Positions 56,488 to 64,000 of a stretch of 64,000 nucleotides of DNA are shown here, piece by piece; the first letter of the stretch is position 1, and each line of letters begins with the position of its first letter. The notes beneath the pieces are model-generated. The model saw only the letters and a list, made by a program, of their open reading frames with translations. It was not told where the DNA came from and did no database searches. The position numbers were made by a program, and so were the translations under genes. The stretch lies in NCBI RefSeq assembly GCF_006376615.1, contig NZ_VEXQ01000003.1, forward strand, positions 62,001 to 126,000. The letters run 5' to 3'. Origin of the DNA: Buttiauxella sp. B2 (GTDB taxonomy: Bacteria > Pseudomonadota > Gammaproteobacteria > Enterobacterales > Enterobacteriaceae).

Positions 56488-57399
56488 ATGAACTTATCAG
56501 CGCGTTGGAGCATGGCGGGATTAGTGTTGTTGGCAGCAGGAGCACAGGCCGCGGAACCGGTAAAAGTCGGGTCTAAAATTGATACCGAAGGATCCCTGCT
56601 AGGCAATATCATTTTGCAGGTGCTGGACAGCCACGGTGTCAAAACAGTCAATAAAGTGCAGTTAGGCACCACTCCGGTGGTGCGTGGGGCGATAACCGCA
56701 GGTGAGCTGGATATTTACCCGGAATACACTGGCAACGGGGCATTTTTCTTCAAAGATGAAAACGATGCTGCATGGAAAAATGCGCAACTTGGCTATGAGA
56801 AAGTTAAAAAACTCGATGCCGAAAAAAATCACCTGGTGTGGTTAACGCCCGCTCCGGCGAACAACACCTGGACTATTGCAGTACGAAAAGATCTGGCCGA
56901 AAAAAACAAACTTGCCTCGCTTGATGACCTTAGCGCTTATCTGAAAAAAGGTGGTGAATTCAAACTGGCTGCCTCTGCTGAATTTATCGAACGCTCCGAT
57001 GCGCTGCCTGCCTTTGAAAAAGCCTATGGTTTTAAACTCGAACAACCGCAATTGTTGTCGCTGGCCGGTGGTGATACTGCTGTGACCATTAAAGCCGCCG
57101 CTCAACAAACCTCGGGTGTGAACGCCGCAATGGCTTACGGCACCGATGGTCCAGTCGCGGCACTTGGCTTGCAAACATTGAGCGATCCAAAAGGCGTACA
57201 ACCGATTTACGCTCCAACGCCTGTCGTTCGTGAAAGCGTGCTGAAAGCCTATCCAGAAATGGGTGACTGGTTGAAACCGGTGTTTGCGTCTCTTGATGAA
57301 AAAACGCTGCAACAGCTTAATGCGAGTATTGCGGTGGAAGGGCTGGACGCTAAAAAAGTAGCTGCAGATTATTTGAAACAGAAAGGTTTTGTGAAGTAA
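56488..57399 (+). CDS. osmF: OsmF, osmoprotectant ABC transporter binding protein (YehZ)
   Basis: Periplasmic solute-binding protein of the OpuAC/ProX-like family. 303 residues with a signal peptide of about 21 (AQA/AEPVK). Conserved: [42 protein letters not shown], and a C-terminal [16 protein letters not shown]. In E. coli it works with YehYXW as a low-affinity betaine-type uptake system, is sigma-S dependent and rises in high osmolarity. AGCGAGGAAGCACG precedes the ATG. First gene of osmF-yehYXW. Confidence 0.95.
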   Translation: MNLSARWSMAGLVLLAAGAQAAEPVKVGSKIDTEGSLLGNIILQVLDSHGVKTVNKVQLGTTPVVRGAITAGELDIYPEYTGNGAFFFKDENDAAWKNAQLGYEKVKKLDAEKNHLVWLTPAPANNTWTIAVRKDLAEKNKLASLDDLSAYLKKGGEFKLAASAEFIERSDALPAFEKAYGFKLEQPQLLSLAGGDTAVTIKAAAQQTSGVNAAMAYGTDGPVAALGLQTLSDPKGVQPIYAPTPVVRESVLKAYPEMGDWLKPVFASLDEKTLQQLNASIAVEGLDAKKVAADYLKQKGFVK

Positions 57400-57406
57400 C
57401 GAGGAT

Positions 57407-58570
57407 GTGTGTTTGCTCATAATTCATAATCGCGTCCTGCTACTACTGGTGATATTGCTGGTGGTAGCGGGCGCTGCATTACCGTTTATCAACTTTGCAC
57501 CCAACCGCCTGGTTTCCGGAGAGTCTTTTGCGCTTAGCTATCTCCCCGCGTATGCCTGGCTGATTCTCTCCCTTCCGGTTCTCATTCTGGCAAGTCTCAT
57601 CTTTGTGCCTTGCAGGCCGCTTGCGTTGTTACTTACGCTACTGGTGGGTGAGTTGCTCTTTATCATCATTCTGGTGGTGATGGGGCATACCGCATCGCAA
57701 TTTGCCCAACAGGGCAGCACGCTTGCGCGTACTTCACCCGGTAGCGGATTGTGGCTATCGCTAACGCTGTGTTTGCTACTGTGCGCTGATGCAATCAACA
57801 GGCTGACACCCAAAGTGCTGCGGCGTCTACTGCTGAATTTACAGATTTGGATTGTGCCGCTAGCGCTGTTGTGGAGCGGCTATTTTGCCGATCTGTCGCT
57901 GTTAAAAGAGTACGCCAATCGCCAGGATGTTTTTGACGATGCACTGACTCGGCACCTGGCTTTACTGCTCGGTACTTTGTTGCCCGCCTTGTTGATTGGC
58001 GTGCCGCTGGGCGTGTTTTGCTATACACGACAAGCCTGGCAATCTTCAGTGTTTTCAGTACTCAATGTGATACAGACCGTACCTTCCGTGGCGCTGTTTG
58101 GCCTGCTGATTGCGCCTTTGGCAGGACTGGTAAAATTAGTACCGTGGTTAGGTTCTGTTGGCGTGAGCGGAATTGGCGTGGCGCCGGCGTTAATCGCGCT
58201 GGTGCTGTACGCGCTTTTACCCTTGGTGCGTGGCGTAGTTGCAGGCTTGCAGCATGTTCCGCGCAACATCATTGAATGTGCCGAAGGGATGGGTATGTCG
58301 CGCTGGCAGATCTTCTGGCAGGCCGAGGTACCGCTAGCACTACCGGTTTTATTGCGTAGTCTGCGAGTAGTCTGTGTTCAAACAATAGGTATGACGGTTA
58401 TCGCAGCGCTGATTGGTGCCGGTGGTTTCGGGGCGATTATCTTCCAGGGATTGCTCAGTAGTGCGCTGGATTTAGTGTTGCTTGGCGTGATCCCGGTTAT
58501 CGCTCTGGCGGTTATTCTGGATGCGTTTTTTAAACTGTTTATCTCATTACTTGAGGAAAAACAGCCATGA
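57407..58570 (+). CDS. yehY: YehY, osmoprotectant ABC transporter permease
   Basis: 387 residues with about nine to ten membrane helices; an N-terminal half that varies between species and a conserved permease half from [14 protein letters not shown] on, with EAA loop [25 protein letters not shown]. There is no ATG: the frame starts at GTG 57407 just after CGAGGA, or at TTG 57413, which has better spacing; the choice is uncertain. The stop overlaps the yehX start (ATGA). Confidence 0.92.
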   Translation: MCLLIIHNRVLLLLVILLVVAGAALPFINFAPNRLVSGESFALSYLPAYAWLILSLPVLILASLIFVPCRPLALLLTLLVGELLFIIILVVMGHTASQFAQQGSTLARTSPGSGLWLSLTLCLLLCADAINRLTPKVLRRLLLNLQIWIVPLALLWSGYFADLSLLKEYANRQDVFDDALTRHLALLLGTLLPALLIGVPLGVFCYTRQAWQSSVFSVLNVIQTVPSVALFGLLIAPLAGLVKLVPWLGSVGVSGIGVAPALIALVLYALLPLVRGVVAGLQHVPRNIIECAEGMGMSRWQIFWQAEVPLALPVLLRSLRVVCVQTIGMTVIAALIGAGGFGAIIFQGLLSSALDLVLLGVIPVIALAVILDAFFKLFISLLEEKQP

Positions 58571-59526
58571 TCGAATTTGAAAATGTCAGCAAGTACTTCC
58601 AGGGCGAGGCGGCAGTCAGCGATTTGTCTCTGAACATTAAGGAAGGGGAATTTACGGTGCTGATTGGGACTTCTGGCTCTGGGAAATCCACCACACTGAA
58701 AATGATTAACCGTCTTGTGGAACACGACACAGGACGCATTCGTTTTGCCGGGGAAGAAATCCGCAACTTTGACGCTAAAACGCTGCGCCGCAGAATGGGA
58801 TATGCAATTCAGTCCATCGGCTTGTTTCCTCACTGGAGCGTGGCGCAAAACATTGCCACTGTGCCACAACTGCTGAAATGGCCGAAAGCACGAATCACTG
58901 CGCGTATTGATGAATTGCTGGATTTACTTGGCCTTGAAGCAGCGCAATTTCGTGACCGCTATCCCCATCAACTTTCTGGTGGGCAGCAGCAACGTGTCGG
59001 CGTGGCACGCGCGCTGGCGGCTGACCCGGAAGTCTTATTAATGGATGAGCCGTTTGGCGCGTTGGATCCGGTCACGCGCGGGGCGCTCCAGCAAGAAATT
59101 ATCCGTATTCATCAACTGTTAGGGCGCACCATCGTGCTGGTGACTCACGATATTGACGAGGCGCTGACGCTTGCCGACAGAATTGTGCTGATGGATAACG
59201 GGCAGGTGATTCAGCAAGGGACGCCGCTGGAATTATTAACCCGTCCTGCGACGGATTTTGTACGTGATTTCTTTGGTCGCAGCGAACTGGGCGTGCGGCT
59301 GTTGTCACAACGCCTGGTTGCCGACCGTGTGCGAACAGATGAGCGGTTAGATGGCGAGGCGATTAGCGAAGCTATTACATTGCGCGAGGCATTATCGCTG
59401 TTTGTTTACCGCCAGTGCCAGCAGTTGCCGGTGGTTAATCGGCAAGGTGAGCCCTGCGGCGTATTACATTTTAGCGATTTAGTTCGCGGTGAAGAGCTGC
59501 GAGGTGAAGATGCGTCTGCTTCGTGA
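58567..59526 (+). CDS. yehX: YehX, osmoprotectant ABC transporter ATPase
   Basis: 319 residues. Walker [11 protein letters not shown]-loop [10 protein letters not shown], signature [14 protein letters not shown], Walker [13 protein letters not shown], and a C-terminal extension (about 240-319) with a partial CBS-like region ([23 protein letters not shown]), consistent with OpuA/ProV-like ATPases. Starts in the yehY stop and overlaps yehW by 17 bases. Confidence 0.94.
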   Translation: MIEFENVSKYFQGEAAVSDLSLNIKEGEFTVLIGTSGSGKSTTLKMINRLVEHDTGRIRFAGEEIRNFDAKTLRRRMGYAIQSIGLFPHWSVAQNIATVPQLLKWPKARITARIDELLDLLGLEAAQFRDRYPHQLSGGQQQRVGVARALAADPEVLLMDEPFGALDPVTRGALQQEIIRIHQLLGRTIVLVTHDIDEALTLADRIVLMDNGQVIQQGTPLELLTRPATDFVRDFFGRSELGVRLLSQRLVADRVRTDERLDGEAISEAITLREALSLFVYRQCQQLPVVNRQGEPCGVLHFSDLVRGEELRGEDASAS

Positions 59527-60241
59527 CCCTTTGCTGTGGCTGATTGCGTTGTTTGTCGCGTTACTGGTCGTTCTGCCATACAGCAGCGCGCTATTTAGCT
59601 GGTTGTTTCCGGAACTGGAAAGACCGTTGTATCAGCAAGACAGTTTTATGGCGCTGGCGATAAAACATTTCATGCTGGTGGGGATTTCTAGCGTAGTGGC
59701 AATCGTGGTGGGCGTTGGGCTGGGAGTCGCCGTGACGCGCCCGGCGGGGTTCGAGTTCCGCTCGCTGGTTGAAACGATTACCGCCGCAGGGCAGACATTT
59801 CCTCCTGTAGCAGTGCTGGCGATTGCTGTGCCAGTGATGGGATTTGGCGAGAAACCCGCGATTATTGCGCTGGTGCTATATGGTTTGCTACCGATTTTAC
59901 AGGGAACACTGGCTGGAATGGGGACAGTGCCGGAAGCGACGAAAGAGATTGCGGTGGGGGCTGGGATGAGCCGCTGGCAGATGCTGCGTAAAGTGGAGTT
60001 ACCGCTGGCAGCGCCCGTGATTCTGGCGGGGATCCGCACCTCGGTGATTATTAACATCGGGACCGCGGCAATTGCTTCAACCGTGGGTGCCAGCACATTG
60101 GGCTCGCCAATAATCATCGGGCTGAGCGGCTTTAACACCGCCTATGTCATTCAGGGCGCATTGTTAGTCGCGCTGGCCGCCATTGTTGTCGACCGCCTGT
60201 TTGAACGTCTGCTACGTTACATCACGCGCCATGAAGGATAA
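59510..60241 (+). CDS. yehW: YehW, osmoprotectant ABC transporter permease
   Basis: 243 residues from the ATG at 59510 ([10 protein letters not shown]), after GAGGTGAAG, the same length as E. coli. Five to six membrane helices and an EAA loop [29 protein letters not shown]. The second permease, pairing with YehY. Its last 20 bases overlap the end of the antisense small gene yohO. Confidence 0.94.
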   Translation: MRLLRDPLLWLIALFVALLVVLPYSSALFSWLFPELERPLYQQDSFMALAIKHFMLVGISSVVAIVVGVGLGVAVTRPAGFEFRSLVETITAAGQTFPPVAVLAIAVPVMGFGEKPAIIALVLYGLLPILQGTLAGMGTVPEATKEIAVGAGMSRWQMLRKVELPLAAPVILAGIRTSVIINIGTAAIASTVGASTLGSPIIIGLSGFNTAYVIQGALLVALAAIVVDRLFERLLRYITRHEG

Positions 60242-60329
60242 CGATATAACCTACCAGCATCACGCCGCCAATCCCGCCGATAGCCATTACCAGCATACCG
60301 CTTACTAAGGCAATTTTAGTCAGTTTCAT
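60222..60329 (-). CDS. yohO: YohO small membrane protein (35 residues)
   Basis: A 35-residue protein, [19 protein letters not shown] followed by [16 protein letters not shown], matching E. coli YohO (same length, IGGVML core). One membrane helix with a GxxG-type face. GGAGCG lies before the ATG. Situated between yehW and mlrA as in E. coli; its 3' end overlaps the end of yehW on the other strand. Function unknown. Confidence 0.88.
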   Translation of the reverse strand: MKLTKIALVSGMLVMAIGGIGGVMLVGYIVILHGA

Positions 60330-60398
60330 ATTCGCTCCATAAATTACAGGGGCGATTATAAGATGAAGCGGGGTTGTTAATGAACTATTAAGTTTACT

Positions 60399-61154
60399 TT
60401 ACGCGTGAGTGGATGAATGGCCGTTACTCATCAGGGGGAAAATTTGCATCCCGGAGCAACGCCATAACTCGAGTTGGTCGAGCTGGTTGGTGGTCGGTGA
60501 ATCACCACACCACACTAATAATGTTTGTTGAGCGAATAATTCTGGGCGCAATTGATGCAGTGGATGTGCCAGCACGTCTACGCGCCAACCTTGTTGAATT
60601 GCCATCCACGCTACCATCCACAACCGCGTAGTATCCGGCGTGTCCCAGCCTACTAGTAAGGCGTCTTTACCACTGCGTTTACGTGCCGAGGCGAGACAAA
60701 GCGCGATGTAACCAATCAGTGCACCATCTAAAAGGCTCAGTAGTGTATTGAGAGTCACTTGTTGGCATTGCAGACGGCGGCGTAGAGGGCTGTAAAGCTG
60801 GTGAACGAGGATTTCAGCAGGATAATCACGGCCAATATCAGCAATCCAGGCGCGTAAGCGATGGGGGCTACCGCTTTGCAAATGGTGAAGTAATAGCTCC
60901 TGGCGTTCACGCCAACCGCTTTCTACATCCTGAAGCTCACCGCTCAATAAGGCTTTCACCTTACTGACCTGAACGCCGTTTTCAATCCAGTGTTTGATTT
61001 CGCGGATACGATCGATATCGGCATCGTCAAATAAGCGGTGACCGCCATCGGTACGCTGCGGCTTTAATAACCCGTAACGCCGTTGCCAGGCACGCAACGT
61101 TACGGGGTTGATATCACAAAGCAAAGCCACTTCACCAATCGTATAAAGCGCCAT
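60399..61154 (-). CDS. mlrA: MlrA, MerR-like activator of csgD (curli and cellulose)
   Basis: 251 residues (E. coli 243). MerR-type HTH at 1-70: LYTIGEVALLCDINPVTLRAWQRRYGLLKP with the wing RTDGGHRLFDDADI. The C-terminal domain (about 80-240) resembles cobalamin-binding regulators but lacks the DxHxxG motif. In E. coli it activates csgD within the sigma-S/c-di-GMP (YdaM-YciR) module. Here it lies beside roxA rather than its E. coli neighbours on that side. Confidence 0.94.
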   Translation of the reverse strand: MALYTIGEVALLCDINPVTLRAWQRRYGLLKPQRTDGGHRLFDDADIDRIREIKHWIENGVQVSKVKALLSGELQDVESGWRERQELLLHHLQSGSPHRLRAWIADIGRDYPAEILVHQLYSPLRRRLQCQQVTLNTLLSLLDGALIGYIALCLASARKRSGKDALLVGWDTPDTTRLWMVAWMAIQQGWRVDVLAHPLHQLRPELFAQQTLLVWCGDSPTTNQLDQLELWRCSGMQIFPLMSNGHSSTHA

Positions 61155-61237
61155 GTTATCCCCACAGTCGACCCGGGAAGCCCCCGTATAACTGTAGTCA
61201 GTGGTATGGACTCTGTGTAATTATTAGCAACAAATGC

Positions 61238-62359
61238 TTAATCTTCGAAGTACCAGTAGCCTTGATTCACAAGCTCAGTCAGAACATTCACAAATTCCGG
61301 GTTCTGCAACGCATCACCCAGTTCTGTCTGGCTCAACGTGGTGTAACGGCACAGTGCATCAGCTGCCGCAGGAACGGGTGCTTCCATCGGTTCGCTATTC
61401 ACGAAAAACTCACCGTCAACGTTCAGTACGCGCAGACCACTCAAGCGAGTCAGGCTTTCACCACCGAGTAACGCATCGACGATTTCATCTTGCTGGTATG
61501 GCGGTTCGGCTGGCGCAACGTCCAGTTCGTGGCGAGGCGTGGTGACGAAACGGCCAAACCAGTGTTTGAAATCTTCCGGCTGATTGATAACGTCCATCAT
61601 CATGTCACGCAGGCGATTAAGCTCGTAGCCTTCAACTTTGCCCGGATGCTCGCGGCAGGTTAAATCAGGATCGCTGTAATGCTCGCCACCTAAATCGTTT
61701 TCCAGCGCGTAGTCAGCAAAGCTGCTGATCAAATCACGGCCATTTGGCCCACGGAAACCAACGGAATAGTTGAGGGCCGTTTCATGAGTGAAGCCATCAT
61801 GCGGGAAACCTGGCGGAATATAGAGAATGTCGCCCGGTTCAAGGTCTTCATCAATGATTGGCGTGAAGGGATCAACGTGCAGCAATGCAGGATGCGGGCA
61901 GAACTGACGCATTGGCAGTTTGTCACCCACGCGCCAGCGACGGCTGCCCATTCCCTGAATGATAAACACATCATATTGATCGATATGCGGGCCGACACCA
62001 CCACCAGGTACGGAGAAAGAGATCATCAAATCGTCTAAACGCCAGTCAGGTAACACGCGGAAAGGACGTACCAATTCAGCAGACGGTGCATGCCAGTGGT
62101 TAACGGCCTGTGCCAGCAGTGACCAGTTGGTTTCACCCAGATCGTCAAAATGTTCAAAAGGCCCGTTGGCCGCCTGCCATTGACCGTTGATATGGCTGAC
62201 CAGTCGGCTATCCACTTCTGCTTCCATAGCAAGACCGGCTAATTCATCCGGGGTAATCGGATCGACAAAATCAGGGAACGCATTTTTTAACACGACTGGC
62301 TTTTTCTGCCAGTATTTCGCCATAAACTCAGGCCAGTCTAAATTGAGTTGATAATCCAT
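61238..62359 (-). CDS. roxA: RoxA, 50S ribosomal protein L16 arginine 3-hydroxylase
   Basis: JmjC-type Fe(II)/2-oxoglutarate oxygenase (E. coli YcfD) that hydroxylates Arg81 of ribosomal protein L16. 373 residues, same as E. coli. Iron ligands His125 and Asp127 (GVGPHIDQYD) and His187 (PGFPHDGF) are present; a C-terminal winged-helix region follows (about 290-373). Start at 62359. In E. coli the gene is near 25 minutes with phoQ; its position between mlrA and dinG marks a block junction. Confidence 0.94.
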   Translation of the reverse strand: MDYQLNLDWPEFMAKYWQKKPVVLKNAFPDFVDPITPDELAGLAMEAEVDSRLVSHINGQWQAANGPFEHFDDLGETNWSLLAQAVNHWHAPSAELVRPFRVLPDWRLDDLMISFSVPGGGVGPHIDQYDVFIIQGMGSRRWRVGDKLPMRQFCPHPALLHVDPFTPIIDEDLEPGDILYIPPGFPHDGFTHETALNYSVGFRGPNGRDLISSFADYALENDLGGEHYSDPDLTCREHPGKVEGYELNRLRDMMMDVINQPEDFKHWFGRFVTTPRHELDVAPAEPPYQQDEIVDALLGGESLTRLSGLRVLNVDGEFFVNSEPMEAPVPAAADALCRYTTLSQTELGDALQNPEFVNVLTELVNQGYWYFED

Positions 62360-62493
62360 TTTTGATACCAGTGGAGGATAAACAGGCTCGATTATAGAGA
62401 AGGTTCGCTATCCGCCGCCTTGTCATGAGTCAAGGCAACCGGTGAGACTGGCGCAGAAAAAACAATACAGCCCCGCCGCAAAAAGTGGGACAA

Positions 62494-62513
62494 TAGTGGC
62501 TGTTTATACAGTA
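62494..62513. promoter_or_regulatory. LexA (SOS) box of dinG
   Basis: TAGTGGCTGTTTATACAGTA matches the atypical dinG SOS box of E. coli (TATTGGCTGTTTATACAGTA) at 18 of 20 positions, and ends 12 bases before the start codon. LexA bound here would block dinG. Confidence 0.87.
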
Positions 62514-62525
62514 AAAGTGGTTTCC

Positions 62526-64000
62526 ATGGCCTTGTCCTCCGCGCAAAAAGCGCAAATCGCCGCCTGGTATAAGGCGTTACAGCAACAGATCCCGGACTTT
62601 ATTCCGCGTCCACCGCAACGGCAAATGATTGCCGAAGTGGCGAAAACGCTCGCGGGTGAGGAAGGTCGTCATCTGGCGATTGAGGCTCCAACTGGCGTGG
62701 GTAAAACACTTTCTTACCTGATTCCCGGCATCGCTATTGCGCGAGGCGAGCAAAAAACACTGGTGGTCAGCACAGCCAACGTTGCTCTTCAGGATCAAAT
62801 ATTTAGCAAAGATTTGCCGCTGCTACGCAAAATTATCCCCGACCTGAAATTCACAGCAGCCTTTGGCCGTGGGCGCTATGTCTGTCCGCGCAATCTTGCT
62901 GCTTTGGCAACGGATAATCTGGCGCAGGGCGATCTGCTGGCTTTTCTGGAAGATGAACTTGCTCCTGCCAGCAAAGACGAGCAACAGCGCTGTGTAAAAC
63001 TGAAAACGGACCTTGATGCTTACAAATGGGACGGCCTACGCGATCATACTTCGCAAAACATTGAAGATGATCTGTGGCGCCGCCTGAGTACTGACAAAGC
63101 CAGCTGCCTTGGGCGTAATTGCCATTGGTATCGCGAATGCCCGTTCTTTGTGGCGCGCCGTGAAATTGACGATGCCGAAGTCGTGGTCGCGAATCACGCG
63201 CTAGTGATGGCCGCCATGGAAAGTGACGCGGTTCTGCCTGAAGCGAAAAACCTGCTGCTGATTTTAGACGAAGGCCACCATTTGCCGGATGTCGCACGCG
63301 ATGCGCTGGAAATGAGTGCCGAAGTCACGCCTGGCTACAGCCGTTTGCAGTTCGATTTATTCACCAAACTGGTGGAAACCTGCATGGCGCAGTTCCGCCC
63401 GAAAAGCCCACCACCGTTGACGTCGCCCGAACGCTTGACCAATCATTGCGATGAGATCCATGAACTGCTGAGCTCGTTTAGCGGCATCGTGTCGTTGTGG
63501 TTGCCTGGTGAACAAGAAGCTGAGCATCGCTTTGAAATGGGTGTTTTGCCTGAAGAAATCATGGTGATTTGCAAACGGCTGGCGAAACTAATGGAAGGGT
63601 TGCGCGGCCTTGCAGAAGCCTTGCTTAACGACCTGGGCGAAAAAACCGGTACGCACGATATTGTGCGTTTGCATCGCTCGTTATTACACATGAACCGCGC
63701 ATTGGGCTACTTCGAAACGCAGAGCAAACTGTGGCGGCTTTCGGCGATGGAACAGGCATCGGGTGCGCCGGTTTCAAAATGGGTGACACGTGATATCCGC
63801 GAAGGGCAGCAACATTTGTACTTCCATTGCGTAGGGATCCGCGTCAGCGATCAACTCGAAAAGCTGGTCTGGCGCAACGTACCGCATGTGATAATCACTT
63901 CCGCGACGTTGCGATCGCTCAACAAGTTCGATCGTTTGCAAGAGATGAGCGGCCTGAGCGAAAAAGCGGGTGATCGTTTTATCGCCCTGGATTCGCCGTT
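62526..64000 (+). CDS. dinG: DinG, SOS-induced 5'-3' DNA helicase (3' end cut by window)
   Basis: XPD-like superfamily 2 helicase that unwinds R-loops, D-loops and G-quadruplexes. About 491 codons are present; the frame is open at the window edge. Walker A EAPTGVGKT (near 53-61), the four iron-sulfur cysteines 120, 194, 199 and 205 at the E. coli positions, Walker B LILDEGHH, and the start of the second helicase domain (VIITSATL). LexA box directly upstream. In E. coli dinG lies close to rhlE. Confidence 0.95.
   Translation, partial: MALSSAQKAQIAAWYKALQQQIPDFIPRPPQRQMIAEVAKTLAGEEGRHLAIEAPTGVGKTLSYLIPGIAIARGEQKTLVVSTANVALQDQIFSKDLPLLRKIIPDLKFTAAFGRGRYVCPRNLAALATDNLAQGDLLAFLEDELAPASKDEQQRCVKLKTDLDAYKWDGLRDHTSQNIEDDLWRRLSTDKASCLGRNCHWYRECPFFVARREIDDAEVVVANHALVMAAMESDAVLPEAKNLLLILDEGHHLPDVARDALEMSAEVTPGYSRLQFDLFTKLVETCMAQFRPKSPPPLTSPERLTNHCDEIHELLSSFSGIVSLWLPGEQEAEHRFEMGVLPEEIMVICKRLAKLMEGLRGLAEALLNDLGEKTGTHDIVRLHRSLLHMNRALGYFETQSKLWRLSAMEQASGAPVSKWVTRDIREGQQHLYFHCVGIRVSDQLEKLVWRNVPHVIITSATLRSLNKFDRLQEMSGLSEKAGDRFIALDSP

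Noticed and set aside
1-64000. Prophage, insertion sequence, CRISPR or integrative element
   Set aside because: No transposase, integrase, phage or cas genes, no regularly spaced repeats and no tRNA attachment site were found.

Overview
The window is chromosomal DNA of an enterobacterium (family Enterobacteriaceae, not Escherichia coli itself). Nearly every gene has a clear E. coli counterpart, including enteric hallmarks such as micF beside ompC, the cecR-ybhGFSR operon, yohP, yohO and mlrA. Genes without a counterpart at the same E. coli map position (an MgtE transporter, a DJ-1/PfpI protein, an orphan UrtE-like ATPase, a DUF1348/TetR pair) and the shuffled order of blocks point to a related genus; Buttiauxella or Kluyvera would fit, but the sequence does not settle it. 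I see no rRNA, tRNA, CRISPR array, prophage or insertion sequence.

Layout. 1-8.6 kb: partial rcsD, micF, ompC, apbE, ada-alkB, yojI. 8.6-12.7 kb: mgtE and the molybdate operon modABC behind a ModE box. 12.7-17.4 kb: ybhA, pgl, ybhC, ybhB and a DJ-1/PfpI gene. 17.4-22.4 kb: the divergent biotin locus bioA / bioBFCD around a BirA operator. 22.4-24.7 kb: a small accessory island with an HTH protein, an orphan urea-transporter-type ATPase and an upstream region carrying a sigma-54 promoter plus an NtrC-like site. 24.7-31.6 kb: uvrB with LexA and DnaA boxes, yvcK, the Moco riboswitch and moaABCDE, and ybhL. 31.6-42.5 kb: ybhN-clsB-ybhP, ybhQ, the efflux operon cecR-ybhGFSR, and rhlE. 42.5-61.2 kb: dusC, a LysR regulator, yohP, a methyltransferase, DUF1348 / TetR with twin operators, mdtQ, yohF, yohD, yohC, pbpG, a GNAT gene, dld, bglX, the osmoprotectant ABC transporter osmF-yehYXW, yohO and mlrA. 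61.2-64 kb: roxA and partial dinG behind a LexA box.

How genes work together. modABC imports molybdate and moaABCDE builds the molybdopterin that uses it; each is preceded by its own sensor site (ModE box; Moco riboswitch). bioAFCDB makes biotin under BirA control. ada-alkB, uvrB and dinG are three DNA-damage functions under Ada or LexA sites. Envelope functions are prominent: OmpC with its stress circuit (RcsD, MicF), ClsB, PbpG, MdtQ and YbhGFSR.

The most notable points are the nitrogen-type promoter in front of an orphan UrtE-like ATPase with a degenerate ABC signature, the twin 18-bp operators between DUF1348 and TetR, a duplication in moaC that doubles the moaD ribosome-binding site, a repeat element read into the end of ybhN, and block junctions that place genes from about 0.8 Mb and about 2.2-2.3 Mb of the E. 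coli map next to each other.
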